In this document: in pieces, positions 42,111-50,569 of the stretch
Position numbering within the stretch: the first letter of the stretch is position 1
Layout: each line of letters opens with the position of its first letter
Source of the DNA: Sediminibacterium roseum
GTDB taxonomy: Bacteria > Bacteroidota > Bacteroidia > Chitinophagales > Chitinophagaceae
Assembly (NCBI RefSeq): GCF_009939005.1
Contig: NZ_JAACJS010000012.1
Coordinates: 62,001-126,000, forward strand
Direction: 5' to 3'
DNA: 64,000 bases
Notes under the pieces: generated by a model
What the model was told of the DNA's origin: nothing
The model's database searches: none
The model's input: only the letters and a program-made list of their open reading frames with translations
Position numbers and translations under genes: made by a program

Positions 42111-42539
42111 TTAATTGATCGCGATCTGCTGTGGCGCAACGGCTGCCTCTTCTTTTTTAGGCAGGTACAATTTCAACACACCGTTCTCGTATTTAGCCTG
42201 GATACCGGCAGTGTTGATCTTGTCATCGAGATTGAAACTGCGTTTGAAGCTTTTAAAACTGAATTCCTTGCGGATCGTTTTGTATTCTTCGGTTGTTGTT
42301 TCTTCTTTTTTCTCGAAGCTTACGGTCAGCAAACCGTTCTCAACATTGATCTTAAAATCTTCTTTGTTACGTCCCGGAGCGTTCAGCTCAAGATGGTAAC
42401 CGTCTTTTGTCTCATGGATGTTTGCAGGAATGCTGCTGAATCCACCTTTTGCATCTTTACCCCAGTTGGCAGGATACTGGTTGAACAATTCTTCGAACAG
42501 GTTGCCGAAATAAACGGGGTTGTTTTTTACAAGTGTCAT
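42111..42539 (-). CDS. Hsp20/alpha-crystallin small heat-shock protein
   Basis: A 142-residue chaperone with the alpha-crystallin domain at about 35-130: IPANIHETKDGYHLELNAPG, GLLTVSFEKKEE, FKRSFNLDDKINTAGI, and the closing YENGVLKLYLPK. The ATG at 42539 fits the family start; the frame extends 21 codons upstream without similarity. The C-terminus ends QQIAIN, so the IxI motif is present (IAI). It is distinct from the Hsp20 at 9287 and belongs to a second subtype. 272 bp separate it from the divergent bacilliredoxin gene. Confidence 0.93.
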   Translation of the reverse strand: MTLVKNNPVYFGNLFEELFNQYPANWGKDAKGGFSSIPANIHETKDGYHLELNAPGRNKEDFKINVENGLLTVSFEKKEETTTEEYKTIRKEFSFKSFKRSFNLDDKINTAGIQAKYENGVLKLYLPKKEEAAVAPQQIAIN

Positions 42540-42767
42540 GGTTATTCGTTTTTTTCTTTTTAGTAAATGAATATGCAGTAGAATGTTCAAACGATATACC
42601 ATTCCTGATTTACGCCTTTTTGGACGGCAAAAACGGAAAAATTGCCCTAAGAAACGGACAATATGTCAATTTTGATCAAACAGGCCAGACAAAAAGTCTG
42701 GATTTTCGATTTAAGGTAAAAGCTGGAGAGGAGTTAGCGGTGGCGAGCGGCTCAAGAACTTTTACCT

Positions 42768-42775
42768 TACTTTTG
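42768..42775 (+). promoter_or_regulatory. -7 box (TAnnTTTG) before the bacilliredoxin gene
   Basis: TACTTTTG lies 36 nt before the start codon. No TTTG occurs at the expected -33 position, so this is a candidate only. The rest of the 272-bp gap shows no other site that I recognise. Confidence 0.4.
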
Positions 42776-42811
42776 TGTTATATAACAAACAAAAAAAGAG
42801 GAAACCAATAT

Positions 42812-43228
42812 ATGTATCCAGCAGAGATCGTATTACCGATGAAAGGGGAGCTTACTGAAAATGGCTTTGACGACATGGTAACCGCCAAACAGGTTGATGA
42901 AACCCTGGCGCAAAAAGGAACCACTTTGGTGGTAATCAATTCCGTATGTGGTTGTGCAGCAGGTGCTTGCAGACCGGGAGTATTGATGGCAGTGAACAAC
43001 GCCGGCAAGCGTCCGGACAGGCTCACCACTGCGTTTGCGGGGTTTGATGTAGAGGCCGTGAACCAGGTAAGGGCGCATTTGCTGCCTTATCCTCCATCGT
43101 CGCCGGCGATTGCCCTGTTCAAAGACGGGCAGTTGGTGAGTATGGTGGAGCGCCACCAAATCGAAGGGCGCCCGGCGCAGGTGATCGCGCAGCATTTAAT
43201 TTCTGTTTTTGATGAATTCTGTAACTAA
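42812..43228 (+). CDS. BrxA/BrxB-type bacilliredoxin (YphP/YqiW family)
   Basis: A 138-residue thioredoxin-fold protein. The active site is NSVCGCAAGACRPG, with Cys46-Gly-Cys48 and a further Cys53; CGC is the bacilliredoxin signature that removes bacillithiol from proteins. The N-terminus MYPAEIVLPMKGELTENGF is diagnostic of the family. The start was placed at 42812, where a purine-rich ribosome binding site (AGAGGAAA) precedes the ATG; the frame is open 93 codons upstream through the promoter region. bshB1 at 49681 provides a step of bacillithiol synthesis. Confidence 0.9.
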   Translation: MYPAEIVLPMKGELTENGFDDMVTAKQVDETLAQKGTTLVVINSVCGCAAGACRPGVLMAVNNAGKRPDRLTTAFAGFDVEAVNQVRAHLLPYPPSSPAIALFKDGQLVSMVERHQIEGRPAQVIAQHLISVFDEFCN

Positions 43229-43257
43229 ATTTCACTTAGTTTTGTTCATAGATGGGT

Positions 43258-43298
43258 TAGTAAGTACAGGCTCCACATTTTGTGGGGCCTTACTTTTT
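43258..43298 (+). terminator. Rho-independent terminator after the bacilliredoxin gene
   Basis: GGCTCCACA and TGTGGGGCC pair with one wobble around TTT, the stem goes on as GTAAG/CTTAC with a bulge, and a run of six T follows. Confidence 0.85.
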
Positions 43299-43426
43299 TA
43301 ACAATGTGCGGAATTTGCGAAGGCGCGTGAAACTGCTGATCAAATCATACATTTATTCCCGGTTCAACCAAAAAACGGCAAACGCCAAACTGAAAACTCC
43401 TGACTCCAAACTCCTAACTTCGTACC

Positions 43427-44599
43427 ATGTACCCTAATTTATACTACCTCTTCAAGGATCTTTTTGGTGTTGAATGGACCGGATTAAAACTTGTTAATTC
43501 ATTTGGTTTTTTTGTCGCGATCGCGTTCATCATATGTGCATGGGTACTTACACTCGAGTTGCGGCGAAAACAACAACAGGGTTTGTTTGTTCCCACGGAA
43601 GAAACGATCACCATCGGCGCGCCGGCAAGTGTGGGTGAGCTGTTGCTGAATTTCATCATTGGCTTTGTGTTTGGCTACAAGATCATCGGCGCGTTCACGA
43701 TCAACGATGCGTTGAACGATCCGCAATCATTCATCCTGTCGTCGAAAGGGAACCTGCCGGTAGGACTGTTGGTAGGCCTGCTTTTCGCAGGATTGAAGTG
43801 GTGGGAGAAGAACAAGCAGAAACTCGACAAACCCGAAAAAAGAACGATCAGGATCTGGCCGCAGGACAGGGTGGGGGACATTGTGATTTATGCGGCGCTT
43901 TTTGGTTTTATCGGTGCAAAGATCTTTCACAACCTCGAGAACTGGAACGATTTTGCTGCGGATCCGATCGGATCGCTGGTATCGTTCAGCGGCCTCACTT
44001 ATTACGGTGGATTGATCTGCGCCGGTGTTGCGATCCTCCTGTATGCAAAACGGAAAAAGATCAGGATCGTGCACCTGCTGGATGCGATGGCAACGACGAT
44101 GATGCTTGCCTATGCATTGGGCCGTGTGGGTTGCCAGGTGGCCGGCGATGGCGACTGGGGAATACCTAACCTGAAACCCAAACCCTTTGGCTGGCTGCCC
44201 GATTGGATGTGGGCGTATAAATACCCGCACAATGTGGTAAACGAAGACCGTGATAACCTCATCGCAAACTGTACCGGGCAATATTGCAACGAGCTCAAAC
44301 TCCCTGTTTATCCAACCCCGTTCTATGAGATCGTGATCTGCCTTGCCCTTTTCTTTATTCTCTGGTCGATCAGGAAACGCATCAAGGTGCCGGGACAATT
44401 GTTCGGGCTGTACCTTGTTTTCAACGGCGTGGAGCGGTTTTTCATCGAAAAGATCCGGGTGAATACCAAGTACGATTTCCTGCCTTTTCACCCAACCCAG
44501 GCCGAGTTGATCTCGTTTTTACTGGTTTTGGCCGGGGTGCTTTTCCTTGTAAAGTCTGAAAAATGGTTTGGAAAAGGAGAAAAGACAGAATTTTCCTGA
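43427..44599 (+). CDS. lgt: Prolipoprotein diacylglyceryl transferase
   Basis: A 390-residue inner membrane enzyme with about seven membrane helices that moves a diacylglyceryl group onto the lipobox Cys of prolipoproteins. The Lgt signature appears as LGRVGCQVAGDGDWG, with the essential Arg and Gly/Asp positions, and YGGLICAGVAI and PTPFYEIVICL are further marks. It is longer than the Escherichia coli form (291 aa) because of an N-terminal and a central extension, as is usual in Bacteroidota. Upstream (43380-43420) lies a short repeat of ACTCC words. A strong terminator follows. Confidence 0.92.
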   Translation: MYPNLYYLFKDLFGVEWTGLKLVNSFGFFVAIAFIICAWVLTLELRRKQQQGLFVPTEETITIGAPASVGELLLNFIIGFVFGYKIIGAFTINDALNDPQSFILSSKGNLPVGLLVGLLFAGLKWWEKNKQKLDKPEKRTIRIWPQDRVGDIVIYAALFGFIGAKIFHNLENWNDFAADPIGSLVSFSGLTYYGGLICAGVAILLYAKRKKIRIVHLLDAMATTMMLAYALGRVGCQVAGDGDWGIPNLKPKPFGWLPDWMWAYKYPHNVVNEDRDNLIANCTGQYCNELKLPVYPTPFYEIVICLALFFILWSIRKRIKVPGQLFGLYLVFNGVERFFIEKIRVNTKYDFLPFHPTQAELISFLLVLAGVLFLVKSEKWFGKGEKTEFS

Positions 44600-44630
44600 T
44601 AAGCTTACGATCGCATTACTGCGCGATTTG

Positions 44631-44671
44631 AAAGGGATTTGAACCAAAAACGGGTTCAAATCCCTTTTTTT
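44631..44671 (+). terminator. Rho-independent terminator after lgt
   Basis: A 15-bp perfect stem, AAAGGGATTTGAACC and its complement, a 7-nt loop and a T run. Confidence 0.93.
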
Positions 44672-44852
44672 ATGCCCTTTTTTACCCAAATGGCGTGCGA
44701 TCGGTCGTTTCACAACAGTCATTCTCCGCCACTCATCCCGCCTATTTACCGTTCAGTATAAAATCATGTACTATGCAATACATAGTTCATAGTTTTATCC
44801 TGTAATTAGCAACAACGGGAACTAAATTATCTACAACATAAATTGTTAAAAC

Positions 44853-47306
44853 ATGAAAAAGATCGTAGCAATGCTGGCCGTTTTGGGAGCCTTTTCCTCC
44901 GCCACATATGCACAAAATGCCGGCGGTAAAGTGAGCGGAACCGTGTCTGGCACGCAGAAACCAGTTGAGTCGGCCTCTGTAGGATTGCTGAGGGCAAAAG
45001 ATTCTTCCGTAGTAAAAATGGCCGTTTCGGATAAATCGGGCCGTTTTGAAGTAGAGAAACTGGCGGAAGGCAAATACCTGGTGCTTATACAGAGTGTTGG
45101 CTACGCAAAATATTACAGCGAAGTTTTTTCGATCTCCGGCGCCCAGCCGCAGTATACCTTGAAACCGGTATCGCTGGTTGCGGCTTCAAAAAAACTCGAA
45201 GAAGTTACCGTCGTTTCCAAAAGGCCTTTTGTAGAACAGAAAGTGGACAGGACCATCATCAATGTTGACGCCACGCCTTCCAACACAGGTACCTCTGTAA
45301 TGGAAGTGCTTGAGAAATCGCCCGGTATTTCCGTAGACAAAGACGGCAACATCAGTCTCAAAGGAAAACAAGGCGTAATGATCATGCTGGATGGTAAACC
45401 CACGTACCTCGGTGGCGAGGACCTGGCCAACTTCCTTAAGAACATGCCGAGTGCCAACCTCGACCAGATCGAGATCATGACCAATCCGCCGGCAAAATTT
45501 GATGCCTCGGGCAATTCTGGTGTGATCAACATCAAAACAAAGAAAACGCGCACGGTTGGCTACAACGGAAGTGTGACCACCAGTTACGGGCAGGGTGTTC
45601 TTCCCAAATCGAACCTGAGCACCAACCTCAATTTCAGGGAAAACAAACTCAACTTTTTTGGCAACGGAAGCGTGTATTACAACGAGAACTTCAACAACAT
45701 CATACTCAACCGCAAATTCCGCGATCAATCCAACAACGCATTGTTGTCTGTATTCGACCAGACTGCCCGCAACAACCGGGATGGCCGCGGCGGCAACTAC
45801 AAGATTGGTGTGGATTATTTCATGAACAAGAAAACAACACTGGGTATCGTGGTTAACGGTTACGAAAACCGCAACAACGAAATTACCAACAACACAACAC
45901 TGATCAGCGATAAGAACGGTGCGCTGACCACACGTACACAGGCGATCAACGATGTGAGTTCAAACTACGGCAACACTGGCATCAACTTTAACCTGCGCCA
46001 TGTATTCGACAGCACCAACAAGGAACTTACCGCTGATGTTGATTACGTGAACTACAATTCAGGATCAAACCAGTTGCTGTCGAACCATTTTTTCGATAAC
46101 CTCGGCAACAAGCAGTCGAACGATGAAGCGATCAAAGGGAGCATCCCGGCTACCATCAATATTTACAGCGCCAAGGCAGACTATACGCACCCGTTAAAAG
46201 AAGGCAGTCGTTTTGAAGCGGGACTGAAGACCAGCTTCGTAGAAACCGATAACAATGCGCAGTACGCGAACCTCAATGCGGCCACAGGCGTGTTTGTTCC
46301 GGATGCGGGCCGCAGCAATCATTTTCTTTACAAGGAAAACATCAATGCAGCTTACCTGAACCTGAGCAAACAACTTTCAAAAATATGGAGCGCGCAACTG
46401 GGGCTTCGCCTGGAGAATACCAACCTGAGCGGCAACCAGCTTACAACGGGCCAGACTTTCAAAAGGGATTACACGCAGGTATTTCCAACGGCTTTTATCG
46501 GGTATACGCCGAACGATAAGAACCAGTTCTCTTTGAGCTACGGCCGCCGCATCGACCGCCCGAATTACCAGGACCTGAACCCTTTTTACAATTTCCTTGA
46601 TAAATACACCTACCAGATCGGTAACCCTTACCTGAACCCGCAATTCAGCCATAATCTTCAATTGAACCACACTTATAAAAATGCGCTGACCACAACATTG
46701 GGTTATGGTGTTACAAAAGACATCATACAGGAAATACTGGAACAGGTAGACAGCACGCATACGAGCTATATCAAACGCGGCAACATTGCGAGAAGGGAGA
46801 ACATCGATCTCTCTGTGAGCTACAATGCAGCGCTGACCAAATGGTGGAGAACAAGTTTTTATGCGATCGTGTTCTACAATAAATTCAGCGGCGTGATCAA
46901 CAAAGCATATGAAGAGATCAGCGGCGTATCGTTTTCAGGTAACATCAACAACCAGTTCACCTTTAAAAACGGATGGAGCGCTGAATTGAGCGGCTTTTAC
47001 AGGTCGGCACAGGCGCAGGGTGTGCTCGCATCGAACCCGATGTATGCAATCAACGTCGGCGTGAGCAAAAACATCCTGAAGAACAAAGGCTCATTAAGAC
47101 TCGCGGTTCGCGATGTGCTTTACAGCCAGGTGTTCAGTGGATACAGCAAATACCAGAACGTGGATGTAACACTCCGCCAGGAAAGAGACAGTCGCCAGGT
47201 AAACCTCAGTTTCACTTACCGTTTCGCAAAAGGAAAAGCGGTGGCGCAACGCAAAAGAGGTGGGGCGGGAGAAGAGCAGAATCGTGTGAACACGGGCGGG
47301 AACTAA
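44853..47306 (+). CDS. TonB-dependent receptor-like outer membrane barrel protein
   Basis: An 817-residue protein with signal MKKIVAMLAVLGAFSSATYAQ, a carboxypeptidase-like regulatory domain (about 25-110, VSGTVSGTQKPVESASV), a plug-like domain with MEVLEKSPGISVDKDGNISL and VMIMLDGKPTYLGG (about 150-230), and a long beta-barrel of the OMP_b-brl_3 type that ends in VNLSFTYRFAKGK plus a basic tail. The plug is shorter than that of classical siderophore receptors. Members of this group are widespread in Chitinophagaceae and their ligands are not known. Transcribed alone; a palindromic ACTATGnnnnnCATAGT lies about 75 bp upstream. Confidence 0.9.
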   Translation: MKKIVAMLAVLGAFSSATYAQNAGGKVSGTVSGTQKPVESASVGLLRAKDSSVVKMAVSDKSGRFEVEKLAEGKYLVLIQSVGYAKYYSEVFSISGAQPQYTLKPVSLVAASKKLEEVTVVSKRPFVEQKVDRTIINVDATPSNTGTSVMEVLEKSPGISVDKDGNISLKGKQGVMIMLDGKPTYLGGEDLANFLKNMPSANLDQIEIMTNPPAKFDASGNSGVINIKTKKTRTVGYNGSVTTSYGQGVLPKSNLSTNLNFRENKLNFFGNGSVYYNENFNNIILNRKFRDQSNNALLSVFDQTARNNRDGRGGNYKIGVDYFMNKKTTLGIVVNGYENRNNEITNNTTLISDKNGALTTRTQAINDVSSNYGNTGINFNLRHVFDSTNKELTADVDYVNYNSGSNQLLSNHFFDNLGNKQSNDEAIKGSIPATINIYSAKADYTHPLKEGSRFEAGLKTSFVETDNNAQYANLNAATGVFVPDAGRSNHFLYKENINAAYLNLSKQLSKIWSAQLGLRLENTNLSGNQLTTGQTFKRDYTQVFPTAFIGYTPNDKNQFSLSYGRRIDRPNYQDLNPFYNFLDKYTYQIGNPYLNPQFSHNLQLNHTYKNALTTTLGYGVTKDIIQEILEQVDSTHTSYIKRGNIARRENIDLSVSYNAALTKWWRTSFYAIVFYNKFSGVINKAYEEISGVSFSGNINNQFTFKNGWSAELSGFYRSAQAQGVLASNPMYAINVGVSKNILKNKGSLRLAVRDVLYSQVFSGYSKYQNVDVTLRQERDSRQVNLSFTYRFAKGKAVAQRKRGGAGEEQNRVNTGGN

Positions 47307-47517
47307 AATGTAAAAAATGCGAAGCATACAGTGTGCGGTTAACCTGATTAATTTCCAATTAAAATGAAATTATTCCGCTCATCCAACTTTGGCATTTTTT
47401 TCCACGAAACTGTACGGAACATTGACCCATGAACAACGGATAGCAACGCGAACGGAAGCACAAAGTTGCTCAACTTACACAACACCACGTTTTTTTCTCA
47501 TGTGCATTATATAGACC

Positions 47518-47547
47518 GGCCCCGATTTCTATCGGGGCCTCTTTTTT
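47518..47547 (+). terminator. Rho-independent terminator in the gap before yajQ
   Basis: GGCCCCGAT and ATCGGGGCC pair around TTCT, followed by TCTTTTTTG. It lies 212 bp after the receptor gene, and nothing else is seen in the rest of this 309-bp gap except the -7 box at 47593. Confidence 0.88.
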
Positions 47548-47592
47548 GGCGGATGTGTTACGCCCAAAATCGGCAGCTGGTAACGAAAATCC

Positions 47593-47600
47593 TATCTTTG
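47593..47600 (+). promoter_or_regulatory. -7 box (TAnnTTTG) before yajQ
   Basis: TATCTTTG, an exact match to the Bacteroidota -7 box, 15 nt before the start codon. No clear -33 element. Confidence 0.5.
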
Positions 47601-47615
47601 ACCAAACTCCACACC

Positions 47616-48107
47616 ATGCCATCATTTGACATAGCCAGCGAAGTAGACATCCAGGTTTTGGATAACGCTGTTAATACGGTTAAGAAAGAGATCAGTACAA
47701 GGTTCGATTTTCGCGGTTCGCCGGTTACGGTTGAGCTCAATAAAAAAGATTATACGATCCTGTTAGAGGTAGAAAGCGATATGAAAATGAAGCAGCTGAT
47801 CGATGTACTCATCAGCCGCTCCATGAAACAGGGCATCGATGCCGGCGCCTTCGATTTCAGCAAGGATGCTTACCCGAGCGGTAAGGTGGTAAAGAAAGAC
47901 ATCGCCGTGCGCAACGGGCTGAAGCAGGAAGATGCCAAAAAGATCGTAAAGCTCATCAAAGACGAGGGCTTTAAGGTACAGGCCGCGATCATGGACGATA
48001 TCGTCCGCGTTACCGGCAAAAAGATCGACGACCTGCAGGAGGTAATTGCCAAACTTAGGGGCGCCGACCTGGGTATTCCGCTGCAGTTTGTGAACATGAA
48101 GAGCTGA
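47616..48107 (+). CDS. YajQ family nucleotide-binding protein
   Basis: A 163-residue protein that starts MPSFDIASEVDIQVLDNAVN and contains STRFDFRGSP and FKVQAAIMDDIVRVTGKKIDDLQ, the marks of the YajQ family; these proteins bind nucleotides (cyclic di-GMP in Xanthomonas) and RNA. The ATG at 47616 fits the family start exactly. The upstream 50 codons of open frame overlap the terminator and are not coding. It stands 15 nt after a good -7 box, so translation uses a very short leader. Confidence 0.92.
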   Translation: MPSFDIASEVDIQVLDNAVNTVKKEISTRFDFRGSPVTVELNKKDYTILLEVESDMKMKQLIDVLISRSMKQGIDAGAFDFSKDAYPSGKVVKKDIAVRNGLKQEDAKKIVKLIKDEGFKVQAAIMDDIVRVTGKKIDDLQEVIAKLRGADLGIPLQFVNMKS

Positions 48108-48131
48108 AAAAGGGCCATTTTACCCCTTTTT
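48107..48131 (+). terminator. Rho-independent terminator after yajQ
   Basis: AAAAAGGG and CCCTTTTT pair around a 9-nt loop; the first base overlaps the stop codon. Confidence 0.75.
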
Positions 48132-48153
48132 GGTGCAAAAACAGTCCAATTCA

Positions 48154-48185
48154 TTTGGTTTATCGAGAGATCGGGTGTAATTTTG
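48154..48185 (+). promoter_or_regulatory. Promoter of rpmE
   Basis: TTTG (48154-48157) and TAATTTTG (48178-48185) are separated by 20 bp, an exact fit to the Bacteroidota sigma-A promoter. Transcription would begin near 48192, giving a leader of about 45 nt. Confidence 0.78.
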
Positions 48186-48236
48186 CAGTCCTAAAATAAT
48201 CGCACGGCCAAATCCGTGCAACCTAAAAAACTAAAT

Positions 48237-48488
48237 ATGAAACAAGGTATCCATCCGGAAAGTTATCGTTTTGTAGTGTTCAAGGACATGAGTAATGGTG
48301 AAACCTTCCTGAGCAAATCTACAACAAACAGCAAAGAAACCATTCAGTGGGAAGATGGTAACGAGTACCCGTTGGTTAAACTCGAGATCTCCAATACCTC
48401 TCACCCTTTCTACACTGGTAAGAACATGTTGGTTGATACAGCGGGCCGTATCGACAAGTTCAAAAAACGTTACGCGAAAAAAGATTAA
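48237..48488 (+). CDS. rpmE: 50S ribosomal protein L31 type B
   Basis: An 83-residue ribosomal protein. [24 protein letters not shown] and [14 protein letters not shown] are typical of the type B form; the CxxC zinc-binding Cys residues of type A are missing. In bacteria with both types, the zinc-free form is made during zinc shortage; only this one is visible here. The start was taken at 48237; the frame extends 7 codons upstream. A terminator follows. Confidence 0.95.
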   Translation: MKQGIHPESYRFVVFKDMSNGETFLSKSTTNSKETIQWEDGNEYPLVKLEISNTSHPFYTGKNMLVDTAGRIDKFKKRYAKKD

Positions 48489-48511
48489 TTTCTTTTCAGA
48501 CGATAGTTATG

Positions 48512-48546
48512 ATCCTCCCCACGGCAACGCGGGGAGGATTTTTTTT
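48512..48546 (+). terminator. Rho-independent terminator after rpmE
   Basis: ATCCTCCCC pairs with GGGGAGGAT around an ACGGCAACGC loop, with a run of eight T. Confidence 0.93.
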
Positions 48547-48631
48547 CGCCCATCACAATCACCCAAACATGTGATACAGGGGTTGCAACGGTTGAAGAAG
48601 GTTTTGCGTCATAGAAGAAAAATGAAACACT

Positions 48632-49426
48632 ATGAAAACAAGACCCTTAATGATCTTTACAGTATCTCTCCTGGCCATATTGGTAACCGCCTGCAGTAAA
48701 TCCCCTGTTATAAAACCCGCGCCGGTTCCCGTTCCGGTGATCAACGCGCTTGCGAAAGTGGAATACAGCGGCGGCGATTACGACTCGCTCTATTACAACA
48801 GCGACCTGCAGGTGATCAAGATTGTGGTCCACACCAATGCCGTAATGCCTTTCGACCAGGTATATACCATCGAATACGACGCAAATAAAAAAGTAACGCG
48901 TGTTGTTGACAATACCGGTGAACGGTACGATTATATTTACGTCAACGGCGTATTGGGTGGAGTGACCCATTACATTGGCAACGACAAATTTGACTTTAAG
49001 CTCTACGACTACACCAATGGCAAACTGACCCATGTTGAAGAATACTACCGGCCCAGCTTCAACACACCGGGTTATGAAATGACCGCCGAGATCGATTTTG
49101 AATATTTCCCCGACGGCAACCTGAAAAAACAAACGATGTATGGGTTTACGCAGCAGAACAGGACAAAATACAAGCTGTTCTCAACCACCTATTCGGATTA
49201 CGATAGAAAACCAAACCCTACCGCGTTTCTCGACCGGTTCACGTATTACGCACAACTGGATATACAGAAAAACAACCCCGGCAAGATGGTGGGCAGGGAC
49301 GAAATGAACGGCACCGACAACAATTTCGAATACGCGTACACATACAATGATTTTTTAAATCCGCTGACGCGAAAAACAACGGCCAGCGGCGGCTCGGTTA
49401 CCACGGCCAAACTATATTACTATTGA
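48632..49426 (+). CDS. Lipoprotein of unknown function
   Basis: A 264-residue lipoprotein (signal MKTRPLMIFTVSLLAILVTAC, lipid Cys21). The mature part is a run of beta-hairpin repeats with YNSDLQVIKIVVH, YTIEYDANKKVTRVVDN, GKLTHVEEYY and FEYFPDGNLKKQT, reminiscent of DUF4595 proteins, which in turn resemble YD/RHS-type repeats. It ends LYYY. No enzyme motif. Such proteins are exposed surface or periplasmic lipoproteins of Bacteroidota. Single gene with a weak terminator later at 49560. Confidence 0.8.
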   Translation: MKTRPLMIFTVSLLAILVTACSKSPVIKPAPVPVPVINALAKVEYSGGDYDSLYYNSDLQVIKIVVHTNAVMPFDQVYTIEYDANKKVTRVVDNTGERYDYIYVNGVLGGVTHYIGNDKFDFKLYDYTNGKLTHVEEYYRPSFNTPGYEMTAEIDFEYFPDGNLKKQTMYGFTQQNRTKYKLFSTTYSDYDRKPNPTAFLDRFTYYAQLDIQKNNPGKMVGRDEMNGTDNNFEYAYTYNDFLNPLTRKTTASGGSVTTAKLYYY

Positions 49427-49559
49427 TTTTTTTACAGGAAACTGTAACCAAACAAGATCCGGGTTGTTTATAAGGAAGGAAAGGCCCCGGCAGCGCTGCA
49501 TTATTCACCGGGCGACGCATGCAGCAGCACCAGCCCAAACCGGTTTTATGACAAACTCC

Positions 49560-49589
49560 TCCCTGGCTTTTCGGCCGGGGATTTTTTTT
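49560..49589 (+). terminator. Rho-independent terminator before bshB1
   Basis: TCCCTGGC and GCCGGGGA pair around TTTTCG, with wobble pairs, and a run of eight T follows. It probably ends the lipoprotein transcript. Confidence 0.75.
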
Positions 49590-49617
49590 AAAACGGGAGC
49601 CGTGAGCCATGCACCGG
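49590..49617 (-). repeat. Leader repeat element, partial inverted copy (upstream of bshB1)
   Basis: Read on the minus strand it gives CCGGTGCATGGCTCACGGCTC followed by a T/A run, close to the second half of the element before thrS (CGGTGCACGGCTCATGGCTC). It is shorter than the other copies. Confidence 0.5.
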
Positions 49618-49643
49618 CGGCTGGTAACCTTGTTGGTTCGGCG

Positions 49644-49676
49644 CTTGTATCTTCTGCCTTCTTCCCTGTATCTTTG
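49644..49676 (+). promoter_or_regulatory. Putative promoter of bshB1
   Basis: TATCTTTG (49669-49676) is an exact -7 box, with CTTG (49644-49647) 21 bp upstream as a weak -33. It is only 4 nt from the bshB1 start codon, so the transcript would be nearly leaderless; either the true start codon is further down or the box is chance. Confidence 0.4.
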
Positions 49677-49680
49677 CCGG

Positions 49681-50415
49681 ATGAAATTACACATCCTTGC
49701 ATTTGGTGTTCACCCGGATGATGTTGAACTGGGTTGCTCCGGCACATTACTGGCAGCGATAGAGGAAGGAAAGAAGGTGGGTATTGTTGACCTTACCCGC
49801 GGCGAGCTTGGTACCAGGGGCACCGCGGAAACGCGGAAACAGGAAGCCGCAAGAGCGGCCGAGATCCTTGGCGTACAAGTGCGCGAGAACCTCGGCATGG
49901 CAGACGGTTTTTTTCAGAACGATGAAACCAATCTCCGTAAAGTGATCACCGCGATCCGGAAATACAAACCCGATATCATACTCGCCAATGCCGTTGAAGA
50001 CCGCCACCCCGACCATGGAAGAAGCGCGAAACTCGTTGCAGACGCCGCTTTCCTATGCGGGCTGCGCAAAATTGAGACCTCGGTAGACGGCGTAGCGCAG
50101 GAGCCATGGAAGCCTTCGTATGTATTTCATTATATACAGGACAGGTTCATTGCCCCTTCGTTTGTGGTGGATATCACCAAACATTTCGATAAAAAAATGG
50201 AATCGGTTCTCGCCTACACCACGCAGTTCTACAACCCGGATGCAACAAACGACGAACCGCAGACCTATATTTCATCCAATCAATTCCTCGAAACCGTAAA
50301 GGCAAGGGCATTGATGCTCGGCAAAAGAATTGGTGTATCCTACGCCGAAGGATATTTATCGGAAAAAACGATTGGCGTGAATAGTTTTGATGCATTTATT
50401 CAGCAAATAACATAA
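49681..50415 (+). CDS. bshB1: Bacillithiol biosynthesis deacetylase BshB1
   Basis: A 244-residue PIG-L family zinc deacetylase. FGVHPDDVELGCSGTL (zinc ligands His11 and Asp14) and EDRHPDHGR (His109-112) are the metal motifs, and LTRGELGTRG is typical for BshB. It removes acetate from GlcNAc-malate in bacillithiol synthesis. The start at 49681 matches the family; the upstream frame (24 codons) is not conserved-like. The bacilliredoxin at 42812 fits the same low-molecular-weight thiol. aguB follows after the AATT inverted repeat. Confidence 0.92.
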   Translation: MKLHILAFGVHPDDVELGCSGTLLAAIEEGKKVGIVDLTRGELGTRGTAETRKQEAARAAEILGVQVRENLGMADGFFQNDETNLRKVITAIRKYKPDIILANAVEDRHPDHGRSAKLVADAAFLCGLRKIETSVDGVAQEPWKPSYVFHYIQDRFIAPSFVVDITKHFDKKMESVLAYTTQFYNPDATNDEPQTYISSNQFLETVKARALMLGKRIGVSYAEGYLSEKTIGVNSFDAFIQQIT

Positions 50416-50419
50416 CCTT

Positions 50420-50566
50420 ATAATTAGGAATTAGAAATTAGGAATTAATAATTGTATGGGCATTCAAAAAGCATCGTTAGTCGATAATCAATAGTTCTCA
50501 ATTCCTAATCTTAATTCTTAATCTTAATCTTAATTCTTAATTCCTAATTCCTAATTCTTAATTAAA
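50420..50566. repeat. AATTCCTAATT inverted repeat between bshB1 and aguB
   Basis: The left arm (50420-50454) consists of AATTAGGAATTAG words, the right arm (50499-50566) of CCTAATTC and CTTAATT words, longer than the left. The spacer is about 44 nt. The right arm ends 3 nt before the aguB start codon. It has the same shape and place as the repeat before hutG. Confidence 0.82.
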
Positions 50567-50569
50567 ATA

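Noticed and set aside
47466..47615. N-terminal extension of YajQ
   Set aside because: Runs through a terminator and a -7 box; the family begins at the Met at 47616.
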